DNA from: Ectobacillus sp048976805
GTDB lineage: Bacteria > Bacillota > Bacilli > Bacillales > Bacillaceae_G
Reading direction: 5' to 3'
Assembly: GCA_048976805.1 (NCBI GenBank)
Contig: JBHGUR010000062.1
Location: 22,456-86,455, forward strand
DNA: 64,000 nucleotides
The first letter of the stretch is position 1. Every line of letters begins with the position of its first letter. Positions 7,890 through 16,030 of the stretch are shown in pieces. The translations under genes were made by a program, and so were the position numbers. The notes under the pieces were generated by a model. The model worked only from the letters and a program-made list of their open reading frames with translations, had not been told where the DNA came from and did not search any database.

Positions 7890-9200
7890 TTACGCCTCCA
7901 TTACTAATAATTGTGGGTCATTTAATAGACGCTTAATATGGTTCAACGCATTTTGAGCAGTTGCTCCATCGATTAAGCGGTGATCGAAGCTTAAAGACAA
8001 TGCCAATACTGGAGCCGCTACAATTTCACCGTTTTTCACAACTGGCTTTTCAGCAATGCGCCCGATTCCAAGAATCGCTACTTCTGGGTGATTGATAACT
8101 GGAGTGAACCATTGTCCGCCTGCAGAACCGATATTTGTGATTGTGCAAGATGCACCTTTCATTTCATTTGGAGCTAAACGGCCTTCACGCGCTTTTGTTG
8201 CAAGCTCGTTAATTTCACTAGAAATAGCGAAGATAGATTTGCGATCTGCATCTTTTACAACTGGTACAAGCAGTCCTTTATCTGTATCAGCAGCAATACC
8301 GATGTTGTAGTAATGCTTATGAACGATTTCTTGCGTTGCATCGTCCATAGAAGTGTTTAAGATTGGATACTCGCGCAAAGCGGATGTTAATGCTTTTACC
8401 ACATACGGCAAGTACGTTAACTTGATGCCTTTTTCAGCCGCTACAGCTTTGAATTTTTTGCGATGTGCAACAAGATCTGTAACATCCACTTCATCCATTA
8501 ATGTTACGTGAGGAGCTGTATGTTTAGAATTAACCATTGCTTTGGCGATTGCTTTGCGGATTCCGCTCATTTTCTCACGAGTTTCTGGATATTCGCCAGC
8601 TGGAATTGGCTGTGCTGCAGGCGCTTCTGCTTTCGCTTCCGCTGCCGGTGCTGGAGCTGCTTGAGGAGCTTCCGCTTGAACTGCTGGAGCCGCAGTTGCT
8701 TGTCCGCCGTTTGCGAACGCATCAATATCAGCTTTTACAATGCGGCCGTTTTTGCCGGAACCTGTTACTTTACGGATATCTACACCTTTTTCGCGAGCGT
8801 ATTTACGCACAGAAGGCATCGCAATTACACGTACGTTTTCATCTGCAGTTTCCTCCGCTGCAACTGGCGCTTCTTCTGCTTTCGGCGCTTCTTCTGCTTT
8901 TGGCGCTTCTTCTGCTTTTGGCGCTTCGTCGTCTTGTCCTTTAAATTTCAAGTGCTCGTAACCAGGAGCATCGAATTTAATAAGAACGTCTCCAACTACT
9001 GCCACTGTTCCTTCTTCTACAAGAACTTCCAATACTTTTCCTTTAACAGGAGAAGGAATTTCTACAACAGCTTTATCATTTTGCACCTCAAGAAGTACAT
9101 CATCTTCGTTTACTTCGTCGCCAGGTTTTACAAACCACTTAACGATTTCACCTTCGTGAATACCTTCGCCAATATCTGGTAATCTAAATTCAAATGCCAC
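7890..9200 (-). CDS. pdhC: Dihydrolipoamide acetyltransferase (E2 of pyruvate dehydrogenase)
   Basis: About 436 residues: an N-terminal lipoyl domain with the lipoylated lysine in 'EVQNDKAVVEI', a linker, a peripheral subunit-binding domain ('MPSVRKYAREKGVDIRKV'), an Ala/Pro-rich linker and the catalytic domain ending in 'LSFDHRLIDGA' (His-Asp active site). The first linker holds about four tandem EAPKA-type pentapeptides encoded by a 15-bp repeat. I use the GTG at 9200 (VAFEFRLPDIGEG), 9 nt after GGGGG; the ATG three codons upstream abuts that box. Confidence 0.96.
   Translation of the reverse strand: MAFEFRLPDIGEGIHEGEIVKWFVKPGDEVNEDDVLLEVQNDKAVVEIPSPVKGKVLEVLVEEGTVAVVGDVLIKFDAPGYEHLKFKGQDDEAPKAEEAPKAEEAPKAEEAPVAAEETADENVRVIAMPSVRKYAREKGVDIRKVTGSGKNGRIVKADIDAFANGGQATAAPAVQAEAPQAAPAPAAEAKAEAPAAQPIPAGEYPETREKMSGIRKAIAKAMVNSKHTAPHVTLMDEVDVTDLVAHRKKFKAVAAEKGIKLTYLPYVVKALTSALREYPILNTSMDDATQEIVHKHYYNIGIAADTDKGLLVPVVKDADRKSIFAISSEINELATKAREGRLAPNEMKGASCTITNIGSAGGQWFTPVINHPEVAILGIGRIAEKPVVKNGEIVAAPVLALSLSFDHRLIDGATAQNALNHIKRLLNDPQLLVMEA
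8868..8932 (-). repeat. 15-bp minisatellite in the pdhC linker
   Basis: Near-identical units of GGCGCTTCTTCTGCT(TT) repeat three to four times in phase with the reading frame and encode KAEEAP units. Changes of unit number would lengthen or shorten the flexible lipoyl-domain linker by five residues without a frameshift. Confidence 0.8.
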
Positions 9201-9269
9201 GGAATTCATCCCCCTGTACTATTTGTCGTCTTTATCGTCGCTTGGAATGTACAATTTTATACGGATAGC

Positions 9270-9302
9270 GCAAAAGAAATCAGAAGAACTGATTTCTTTT
9301 GC
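9270..9302 (-). promoter_or_regulatory. Hairpin between pdhB and pdhC
   Basis: A perfect 14-bp stem (GCAAAAGAAATCAG and its complement) with a 5-nt loop lies right after the pdhB stop. No T run follows in the direction of transcription, so it is more likely an mRNA processing or stability element than a terminator. It could set the E1:E2/E3 ratio. Confidence 0.6.
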
Positions 9303-9311
9303 ACTTATGTT

Positions 9312-10289
9312 TTAGAAGTTTATTACTTTTTGAATTGCTTCAACAATATCCTTATGGTTTGGCAACCAAACGCTCTCCGCTTGAGAGAATGGGAAGATTG
9401 TATCAGCAGCCGTTACACGGACAACTGGCGCTTCTAGGCTAAGAATAGCGCGATCATTAATTTCTGCTACTACGTTTGCAGCAATGCCCGCTTGCTTTTG
9501 CGCTTCTTGGACTACTACTACACGGCCCGTTTTCTCAACAGAAGCCATAATTGTTTCAATATCTAAAGGCTGTACCGTACGCAAGTCAACAACTTCTACA
9601 GATACACCTTCTTTTTCAAGCTCTTCCGCCGCTTTTAATGCAGCATGTACCATTGCACCATAAGAAATAACCGTTACGTCTGTACCTTCACGTTTTACAT
9701 CCGCTTTACCGATTTCAATTGTATATTCGCCTTCTGGAACTTCTTGACGGAAAGAACGATATAACTTCATATGCTCTAAGTAAATAACCGGATCATTATC
9801 GCGGATTGCAGAAATTAAAAGACCTTTTGCATCATATGGAGTAGAAGGAATAACTACTTTTAATCCCGGTTGTTGAGCTACTAGGCCTTCTAAGCTGTCA
9901 GCGTGGAGCTCCGGAGTATGCACGCCGCCGCCAAATGGAGAACGAACTGTAATTGGTGCATTCCAACGGCCGCCGGAACGATAGCGCATACGAGCCATTT
10001 GACCGGAAATAGAGTCCATTACTTCATATACGAAGCCGAAGAATTGAATTTCCGGAACCGGACGGTAGCCTTCAAGTGCAAGACCAATTGCAAGGCCCCC
10101 AATACCAGATTCTGCAAGTGGTGTGTCAAACACGCGCTGTTCGCCAAACTCAGCTTGTAGTCCTTCCGTTGCACGGAATACGCCGCCGTTTACACCCACG
10201 TCTTCCCCGAACACCAATACATTAGGGTCGTTTTTCATTTCGACGCGTAACGCATCTGTGATTGCTTGAATCATTGTCATTTGCGCCAT
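9312..10289 (-). CDS. pdhB: Pyruvate dehydrogenase E1 beta subunit
   Basis: A 325-residue transketolase-like beta subunit, the same length as in B. subtilis. It pairs with PdhA to form the thiamine-diphosphate active site; 'VLVFGEDVGVNGGVFRATEGL' contains the conserved glutamate region that activates the cofactor. The C-terminal transketolase domain ends in 'FPFSQAESVWLP'. It starts 3 nt after the pdhA stop, so the two subunits are translationally coupled. Confidence 0.97.
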   Translation of the reverse strand: MAQMTMIQAITDALRVEMKNDPNVLVFGEDVGVNGGVFRATEGLQAEFGEQRVFDTPLAESGIGGLAIGLALEGYRPVPEIQFFGFVYEVMDSISGQMARMRYRSGGRWNAPITVRSPFGGGVHTPELHADSLEGLVAQQPGLKVVIPSTPYDAKGLLISAIRDNDPVIYLEHMKLYRSFRQEVPEGEYTIEIGKADVKREGTDVTVISYGAMVHAALKAAEELEKEGVSVEVVDLRTVQPLDIETIMASVEKTGRVVVVQEAQKQAGIAANVVAEINDRAILSLEAPVVRVTAADTIFPFSQAESVWLPNHKDIVEAIQKVINF

Positions 10290-10292
10290 GAC

Positions 10293-11408
10293 TTACTTCG
10301 ACTCCTTCTCTTTGTAAATTTCAAACTGCTCCTTTAAGTTGTAAGGCATTTCTTCGTACATAATGCTCATTAAGTCTGTTACCTTCTGTTTAGGAGCTTG
10401 GTCTGCTTTTGCAATTGCTTCTTTAATATCTTCTTTAGCTTGCTCGATTACCTTCTCTTCTTCCTCTTGAGACCATAAGCCTTTGTTCTCTAAGAATTTA
10501 CGGAAGCGTACGATTGGGTCTTTCTTTTCCCATTCGTTTTCCAGCTCTTTTGTACGATAGCGCGTCGGGTCGTCACCAGCCATTGTGTGCGGGCCGTAAC
10601 GGAAAGTTAATGTTTCAATTAAAGTCGGACCTTCACCATTCACTGCACGCTCGCGGGCAAAACGAGTTGCCGCATATACTGCTAATGGGTCCATACCGTC
10701 TACTTGAATACCTAAAATACCGGCTGCAACTGCTTTTTGCGCAATTGTTTTTGCTGCAGATTGCTTTTCTACCGGAGTAGAGATTGCAAAGCGGTTATTT
10801 TGTACAACGAAGATTGCCGGAGCCTTAAATGCACCTGCAAAGTTCATACCTTCGTAGAAGTCGCCTTGGGAAGCACCGCCGTCACCTGTATATGTGATAG
10901 CAACAGATTTTTTGCCGCGCAGCTTCATACCAAGTGCCACACCTGCAGTTTGGATAATTTGTGCACCGATAATAATTTGCGGAGGAAGCGCATTTACCCC
11001 TTCAGGCATTTGATTACCCATGAAATGGCCGCGAGAGAATAAAAATGCTTGGTATAAAGGCAGGCCATGCCAAATTAATTGAGGAACATCACGGTAGCCC
11101 GGCAAAATAAAGTCTTCTTTTTCAAGCGCGAAATGGCTTGCTAGCTGAGAAGCTTCTTGCCCCGCTGTCGGCGCATAGAAGCCTAAACGGCCTTGGCGGT
11201 TTAAAGAAATAGAACGTTGGTCTAACACGCGAGTGTAAACCATACGGCGCATAAGCTCTTTTAATTGATCATCTGTTAATTCAGGCATCGCTGCTTCATT
11301 AACAACTTCGCCTTCTTCATTTAAGATTTGTAATGTTTGGAATGCTGCTTCAATAGTCTTGAACTGCTCATCCACATTAAACAGGGCCTTTTTTGTTTCA
11401 GTACCCAT
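10293..11408 (-). CDS. pdhA: Pyruvate dehydrogenase E1 alpha subunit
   Basis: A 371-residue subunit that binds thiamine diphosphate and decarboxylates pyruvate. The cofactor motif begins 'TGDGGASQGDFYEG' and ends with the conserved Asn about 28 residues later ('VVQNNRFAIS'). The chosen ATG (MGTETKKALF) has AGAGGTGA 6 nt upstream and gives the B. subtilis length; a longer frame adds nine residues. It is the first gene of the pdh operon, which feeds acetyl-CoA to the citrate cycle. Confidence 0.97.
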   Translation of the reverse strand: MGTETKKALFNVDEQFKTIEAAFQTLQILNEEGEVVNEAAMPELTDDQLKELMRRMVYTRVLDQRSISLNRQGRLGFYAPTAGQEASQLASHFALEKEDFILPGYRDVPQLIWHGLPLYQAFLFSRGHFMGNQMPEGVNALPPQIIIGAQIIQTAGVALGMKLRGKKSVAITYTGDGGASQGDFYEGMNFAGAFKAPAIFVVQNNRFAISTPVEKQSAAKTIAQKAVAAGILGIQVDGMDPLAVYAATRFARERAVNGEGPTLIETLTFRYGPHTMAGDDPTRYRTKELENEWEKKDPIVRFRKFLENKGLWSQEEEEKVIEQAKEDIKEAIAKADQAPKQKVTDLMSIMYEEMPYNLKEQFEIYKEKESK

Positions 11409-11441
11409 TCCGTTCACCTCTTCCTCTTTTATCAAACGATA

Positions 11442-11458
11442 TTTTCAAACGCTTTCAA
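11442..11458 (-). promoter_or_regulatory. Possible cre (CcpA) site before pdhA
   Basis: TTGAAAGCGTTTGAAAA on the minus strand fits the WTGNAANCGNWNNCW cre consensus with one mismatch. It lies about 34 nt before the pdhA start. CcpA control of pdh is known in B. subtilis; the position relative to the transcription start is unknown here. Confidence 0.4.
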
Positions 11459-11651
11459 TAACGCTTTAAAAAGCGCTGAAAGGACATGGACGATAATCGA
11501 TATGACAATCGATTACGAAAAAGTTTCGTGAGACTAACAACCTGTACTAATATTTCTCAACAAAAAATTAATACAATCTTGACCACGTTTTTAAGTTTAC
11601 AACTAATATAATCAACATGTCAATTACTTTAAACTCAAATTTTATAATGAT

Positions 11652-11668
11652 TATAACCTAAGGTTATA
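11652..11668. promoter_or_regulatory. Inverted repeat in the pdhA upstream region
   Basis: TATAACC-TAA-GGTTATA, 7-bp arms, sits about 250 bp before pdhA in an otherwise AT-rich, gene-free stretch (11459-11936). I see no other feature in that stretch. It could be an operator but no regulator is known to me for this motif. Confidence 0.3.
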
Positions 11669-11936
11669 TTACAGATTACTCCTAACTGAGTACTCTGTAT
11701 TAATAAACAGCTACTTTCTGTTATATTATTCCCAATTTCACTGCTAAGTTATTACAGAATAATATGTAAGCGCTCTACCACCACTTTGCTCTTCTAACAT
11801 ACAAATTATCCTCTGTATGCTCTAGTTCTACAACAAATGCAAAAATTCTATATCCTTATGCCACATTAATTATTTTATGTTTTCTCATGTTACTATAAAA
11901 ATATACAACACTTGCTCATTTATAGGCGAATAACTA

Positions 11937-11964
11937 TACACTTTTTGCAGGCTGGCATACATTA
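11937..11964 (+). promoter_or_regulatory. Sigma-K/E-type sporulation promoter
   Basis: TACAC near 11937-11941 and CATACATTA at 11956-11964 (14-nt spacer) match the mother-cell sigma-K pattern of an AC element and CATAnnnTA. The start codon of the YjcZ-like gene lies 45 nt downstream. Confidence 0.5.
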
Positions 11965-12008
11965 TAGTAACCGCAGTAATCGCGGAATTGAAAAGGGAGG
12001 TAAAATTT

Positions 12009-12155
12009 ATGTACGGATACACTTATTGCTACCCAACTTATACAGCTCCAGCTTATGGCTACGGTGGTTGCGGTTATGGCTACGGACGCGGCTTCGCTTT
12101 AATTGTCGTATTGTTCATTCTTTTAATTATTGTTGGTGCAGCCTGCATTCGTTAA
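12009..12155 (+). CDS. YjcZ-like small sporulation membrane protein
   Basis: A 48-residue protein with a Tyr/Gly/Cys-rich head (MYGYTYCYPTYTAPAYGYGG) and one hydrophobic tail helix (FALIVVLFILLIIVGAAC). This layout is that of the YjcZ/YczN sporulation protein family of Bacillus. The ATG follows GGGAGG by 8 nt. A sigma-K-like promoter precedes it and a strong terminator follows, so it is a monocistronic sporulation gene. The biochemical role is unknown. Confidence 0.8.
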   Translation: MYGYTYCYPTYTAPAYGYGGCGYGYGRGFALIVVLFILLIIVGAACIR

Positions 12156-12176
12156 CGTAAAAAAACAAATCATTAA

Positions 12177-12207
12177 AAAAAGGAAGAGGGGGCCCCTCTT
12201 CCTTTTT
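12177..12207 (+). terminator. Terminator of the YjcZ-like gene
   Basis: GGAAGAGGGG/CCCCTCTTCC stem with flanking A and T runs. Confidence 0.85.
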
Positions 12208-12303
12208 ACTATATAGCTTTGGTTATAAAGCTAGGATGATTTCTTATGTATCATGACTTTTCACACAACCTTTGGTAGACTAGAGGAAAAAGGAGAGATG
12301 CAT

Positions 12304-12858
12304 ATGCTTACAATGGATCATATTATCCGCGAAGGGCATCCTGTGCTGCGCCAAGTCGCATCAGAAGTAGCGCTTCCGCCGAGTGAAGAGGATATACATA
12401 CACTGCGCAGCATGATTGAATTTGTTATGAATAGCCAAAATCCAGAAAAAGCTGCCCAATATAATTTACGTCCGGGAATTGGCCTGGCCGCGCCGCAAAT
12501 TGGCGTTTCAAAACGCATGATTGCTGTTCATGTAACCGACCATGATGGTACGCTGCATAGCTACGCCTTATTTAATCCCAAAATTATAAGCCACTCAGTA
12601 GAACGTACGTATTTATCCGGCGGCGAAGGCTGTCTGTCCGTTGACCGTTCCGTGCCTGGCTACGTTCCGCGCTACAGCCGCATCACCGTAAGGGCTATTA
12701 CTATTGACGCACAAGAAATAAAGCTTCGTTTAAAAGGGCTTCCGGCAATTGTATTTCAGCATGAAATCGACCATTTAAACGGGATAATGTTCTATGACCA
12801 TATTAATCCGAACGACCCGTTTGCAATTCCAGACAACGCCTCGCCGTTAGAGCGATAA
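12304..12858 (+). CDS. def: Peptide deformylase
   Basis: A 184-residue metal hydrolase that removes the N-formyl group from new proteins. The three family motifs are present: GIGLAAPQIG, EGCLSVD (metal cysteine) and QHEIDHLNG (two metal histidines and the catalytic Glu). The length and the long spacer between motifs 1 and 2 fit the type-2 YkrB form of B. subtilis. The ATG at 12304 is 7 nt after AAAGGAGA; an in-frame ATG two codons earlier is too close to that box. Confidence 0.96.
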   Translation: MLTMDHIIREGHPVLRQVASEVALPPSEEDIHTLRSMIEFVMNSQNPEKAAQYNLRPGIGLAAPQIGVSKRMIAVHVTDHDGTLHSYALFNPKIISHSVERTYLSGGEGCLSVDRSVPGYVPRYSRITVRAITIDAQEIKLRLKGLPAIVFQHEIDHLNGIMFYDHINPNDPFAIPDNASPLER

Positions 12859-12946
12859 TCTAGTTTTTAAACCCAGGCTATGTTAATCCTCATTATGGAT
12901 AGGGCACACGACAACATCAACATCGTTGCTTACCATATTCAAAAGT

Positions 12947-12976
12947 AAAACCACTCTAATGGTTCAGAGTGGTTTT
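12947..12976. terminator. Bidirectional terminator between def and the feo operon
   Basis: AAAACCACTCT/AGAGTGGTTTT stem with an 8-nt loop and a T7 run. Confidence 0.8.
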
Positions 12977-12985
12977 TTTCACATT

Positions 12986-13141
12986 TTAGTTTTTACCATC
13001 CATTACATCGCAGGTGTTTGTGCGGCAAGATTTGCGAATCGAACAGGCAGCGCACTTCCCTTTTTTGCTTCGCCTTACAAACCTTACCAGGGTGTAGCCA
13101 GCATAGCCAAAAATCAACGCCCCAAGCGCAACATTAATCAT
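12986..13141 (-). CDS. FeoB-associated Cys-rich membrane protein
   Basis: A 51-residue protein with one N-terminal membrane helix (INVALGALIFGYAGYTLV) followed by a basic, cysteine-rich tail with cysteines at residues 30, 33, 39 and 44. This is the layout of the FeoB-associated Cys-rich membrane proteins found after feoB in Firmicutes. It starts 16 nt after feoB with an AAGGGG box and ends the operon. A role in FeoB assembly or iron transfer is inferred only. Confidence 0.85.
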   Translation of the reverse strand: MINVALGALIFGYAGYTLVRFVRRSKKGKCAACSIRKSCRTNTCDVMDGKN

Positions 13142-13157
13142 AAATACCCCTTCCTTC

Positions 13158-15161
13158 TCATTGAAATCCGAGCAGTTTGCCCCCTATATATACAATGAAG
13201 CTTAAAGCGTATGCCAGCAGCAGCGCATAGCCAATTGAAAACACCGTCCATCTCTGAGAACCTGTTTCCTTTCGGATAACAGCAACTGTCGCCAAGCATG
13301 GAGTATAGAGAAGGACAAAAACTAAAAAACTATATGCGCTAAGCGGTGTGAAAAACTGGCCCATCGAAGCTTGCAGCACGTCAATATTTGGGGTTTTATA
13401 AATAATTGTCATAGTGGAGACGACAATTTCTTTTGCTAAAAAACCGGTAATTAAAGCCACTCCCGCTTGCCATGTACCAAAACCGAGCGGCGCAAATAAC
13501 GGCGCAATAATCCCGCCGATTAGCGCAAGAAAGCTATCCTCCATCTCGGCATTCAAGCCATTTGGGCCTGCATATGATAAAAACCAAATAAGGACAGAGC
13601 CCCCAAAAATAAATGTTCCTGCCTTCTTTACAAATCCTTTTCCCTTATCCCATGTACTGCGAAGCAACGTCTTCCACTGCGGCACACGGTAAGGAGGAAG
13701 CTCTACAAAGAAATAGCTTGTCTCATTGCGAAGCAAAGTAGATGAAAACAGCTTTGCAAGCACCAAAGCGGATACAATTCCTAGCACATATAAAGAAAGA
13801 ACGATAACGGCTTGATGTTTCGGAAAAAAAGCTGCCACAAATAAACTATACACACTTAAGCGAGCTGAACAAGACATAAGAGGCGTTAATAAAATCGTCA
13901 GCAATCTCTCCTTTGGCTGTTCAACCGTGCGCGCCGCCATTACCCCAGGAACATTGCAGCCTAAACCGATAATCATAGGAATGAACGCTTTTCCGTTTAA
14001 CCCCACCTTTTCCATCAGACGGTCCATAACAGTAGCCACACGCGCCATGTATCCGGAATCCTCTAAAAGAGAAATAAAGAAGAACAATATAAAAATTTGC
14101 GGGACAAATACAAGCACCCCGCCTACCCCTGCAATAATCCCGTCAAGTGCAACCGCTTGAATGAAAGCATTCGCTCCCCCTTTTTCTAACAAGAAGGACG
14201 CAAACGCTGAAACCGGTCCCGCTAAAAGGCCGTCCAATTGATCTGAAATAGGAGTGCCTAGCCAATCAAACGTAACTTTAAATAATAAAAACATTATAAT
14301 TAAAAAAATGGGGATCCCCCAAATTTTATGCGTTGCAATTTTATCGATGCGTTCTGTCAGAGGCGATATATCTTTTTGGCTTTTTGTTACAGACTGCCCA
14401 ACAATCTTTTGAATATATTGCAACCTCGTTTTGTAAATATGCTTCTTTAAACTCTTCACACCTTTAGTATGAAAGGTATTATGGTTAGCTTCGTCCAAAA
14501 TCCCCTGCAAGGTTTCCGCTCCAATGATATATTCTACCTCTTTTAACACTGCCTCGTTTCCTTCTAAACACTGCAGTGCGTACCATCGTTTTGTTCCAGA
14601 AAGATTATCGGGCAATCGGGCTGCGAGACTGCTAATTGCGCGTTCCGCAACTTCCCCATAATCAATAAATAACGCCTCCTGCCTAGGGATATGGACAAGT
14701 TTTTCAAGCAACTTATCGCACCCTACTCCCTTTCGTGCAACAACCGGGTATACAGGAACTCCTAGTGCAGTTTCTAATTTTTCCGTATCAATGTTAAAGC
14801 CTCGGCCAGAAGCAACATCTACCATATTTAAACCAATCATGAGCGGTTTTCCAAACTCCAGCAATTGAACGGTAAGCTGTAAATTTCGTTCAAGCTGGGA
14901 GGCATCGATAATATTTAAAATAGAAGAAAATGATTCTTGCAGCAAAAAATTCGTCGCAACTTGCTCATCTTTTGAAATAGGATGTAAAGAATACACACCC
15001 GGCAAGTCTATAAGCAAACCCTTATTTTCCTTTAAGGTTCCTATTTTCTTTTCAACCGTTACCCCGCTCCAGTTTCCTACATATTCATAAGATCCCGTCA
15101 AAGCGTTAAAAAGTGATGTTTTGCCTGTATTAGGGTTTCCGAACAGTCCAATTTGGTGCAT
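13158..15161 (-). CDS. feoB: Ferrous iron transporter B
   Basis: A 667-residue Fe(II) transporter of the membrane. The N-terminal G domain has G1 GNPNTGKTS, G3 DLPGVYSL and G4 NMVD; a helical spacer follows and then the polytopic transport region with 'GLGCNVPG' and the second Gate domain. The ATG overlaps the feoA stop (TAATG) and has GGAGGAAGA upstream, so feoA and feoB are coupled. A Fur box lies before feoA. Confidence 0.96.
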   Translation of the reverse strand: MHQIGLFGNPNTGKTSLFNALTGSYEYVGNWSGVTVEKKIGTLKENKGLLIDLPGVYSLHPISKDEQVATNFLLQESFSSILNIIDASQLERNLQLTVQLLEFGKPLMIGLNMVDVASGRGFNIDTEKLETALGVPVYPVVARKGVGCDKLLEKLVHIPRQEALFIDYGEVAERAISSLAARLPDNLSGTKRWYALQCLEGNEAVLKEVEYIIGAETLQGILDEANHNTFHTKGVKSLKKHIYKTRLQYIQKIVGQSVTKSQKDISPLTERIDKIATHKIWGIPIFLIIMFLLFKVTFDWLGTPISDQLDGLLAGPVSAFASFLLEKGGANAFIQAVALDGIIAGVGGVLVFVPQIFILFFFISLLEDSGYMARVATVMDRLMEKVGLNGKAFIPMIIGLGCNVPGVMAARTVEQPKERLLTILLTPLMSCSARLSVYSLFVAAFFPKHQAVIVLSLYVLGIVSALVLAKLFSSTLLRNETSYFFVELPPYRVPQWKTLLRSTWDKGKGFVKKAGTFIFGGSVLIWFLSYAGPNGLNAEMEDSFLALIGGIIAPLFAPLGFGTWQAGVALITGFLAKEIVVSTMTIIYKTPNIDVLQASMGQFFTPLSAYSFLVFVLLYTPCLATVAVIRKETGSQRWTVFSIGYALLLAYALSFIVYIGGKLLGFQ

Positions 15162-15394
15162 TATTCTTCCTCCATGCAAATAATAATACAGCTCGCTTCA
15201 CTGCGGCGCAGGCTAATACATTGGCCGGACGCTTCAATCATACACGGCCCCCGAAACGGCAAAACACCCTTTAGGCAAATCGTTGTCCCTTCATCTATCC
15301 CCATATCAAGCAAGCGTCTTTGAATAATCGGGTTTACATTGGATAAGTCCACAATTTTTGCCTGTGTTCCCCTTTTAAGCTCTGTCAAGACCAT
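15161..15394 (-). CDS. feoA: Ferrous iron transport protein A
   Basis: A 77-residue SH3-like cytosolic protein that supports FeoB. 'RRLLDMGIDEGTTICL' and 'GPCMIEASGQCISLRRSEA' are the family blocks. The start used has GGGGGAG 4 nt upstream; the open frame extends 14 codons further but across the Fur box. It is the first gene of the feoA-feoB-Cys-rich operon. Confidence 0.92.
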   Translation of the reverse strand: MVLTELKRGTQAKIVDLSNVNPIIQRRLLDMGIDEGTTICLKGVLPFRGPCMIEASGQCISLRRSEASCIIICMEEE

Positions 15395-15420
15395 TGTACT
15401 CCCCCGTTCCTCTACGTGAA

Positions 15421-15435
15421 TGATAACCATTATCA
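15421..15435 (-). promoter_or_regulatory. Fur box
   Basis: TGATAACCATTATCA, a 7-1-7 inverted repeat with one mismatch to TGATAATnATTATCA. It lies 27-41 nt before the feoA start, where Fur would repress the iron-uptake operon when iron is plentiful. Confidence 0.85.
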
Positions 15436-15584
15436 CTTAAACAAATTATACTAGCGGAGCACCTAAATAGAAAGGGCTATTTTTGACAACATTTTAAACG
15501 TTTGCAAGGTTATGATTAAAGATAGCTAAGCTTGTGTGGCAATAAACAATTTTCTTATCGTACATGAATTTGCTCTTTCCATCT

Positions 15585-15593
15585 CATACTATA
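15585..15593 (+). promoter_or_regulatory. Possible sigma-E/K -10 element
   Basis: CATACTATA fits CATAnnnTA. A weak GAATTT lies about 13-14 nt upstream as a possible sigma-E -35. It precedes the 23-residue peptide gene. In 15436-15630 nothing else stands out. Confidence 0.35.
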
Positions 15594-15635
15594 AAAAAAA
15601 GACCGCATGTTTGCATACAGAAAGGAAGGTTAATA

Positions 15636-15707
15636 ATGATAAAAAAATTAAAAGAAAAACTAAAATTGTATTGGAATGACTTGCTCCGCAGACGAAGCAT
15701 AGCATAA
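15636..15707 (+). CDS. Small cationic amphipathic peptide, unknown
   Basis: A 23-residue frame (MIKKLKEKLKLYWNDLLRRRS plus two) with an AGGAAGG box 7 nt upstream. It has 9 Lys/Arg against 2 acidic residues and would form an amphipathic helix, similar in size and character to short membrane-associated sporulation peptides. I do not recognise it; the ribosome site and the possible sporulation promoter are the only support. Confidence 0.4.
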   Translation: MIKKLKEKLKLYWNDLLRRRSIA

Positions 15708-15814
15708 TGCAGGCTTTTTTCCTTATTTCCTAGGAAAAAACATGAAAAACAAATTTGTTTCCTTTATAATAGTTTAAAGGCAGCCAAAAAACAGAGACAA
15801 GGAGAGGTTTTTAC

Positions 15815-16027
15815 ATGATTTTTAAAGTATTTTATCAACAGTCTGCTGCACAAGCACCTGTGAGAGAGAACACAAAGGTGCTGTATATAGAAGCAGAATC
15901 GGAAAGGGAAGTTCGGTCTAAGCTATCTTCCTTTAACTATAATATCGAATTCGTCCAAGAGCTTGCCGGCGCTCATCTCGAATACGAAAAACAAAGTCCT
16001 AACTTTAAATTAGCGGAGAATATATAG
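15815..16027 (+). CDS. rpoY: RNA polymerase epsilon subunit
   Basis: A 70-residue protein of the YkzG/RpoY family, a small auxiliary subunit of RNA polymerase in Firmicutes. 'MIFKVFYQ' and 'TKVLYIEAESEREVRSKL' are typical. An AAGGAGAGG box precedes the ATG. It ends 3 nt before rnjA, the arrangement conserved across Bacilli. Confidence 0.95.
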   Translation: MIFKVFYQQSAAQAPVRENTKVLYIEAESEREVRSKLSSFNYNIEFVQELAGAHLEYEKQSPNFKLAENI

Positions 16028-16030
16028 CAT

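Noticed and set aside
8508..9182. 224-residue plus-strand frame rich in Arg, Cys and Phe
   Set aside because: It is a shadow of pdhC; composition follows from the complement of Ala/Glu codons and no ribosome site is present.
15483..15516. TTGACA and TATGAT as a promoter near feoA/rpoY
   Set aside because: The spacing is 22 nt, too long for sigma-A.
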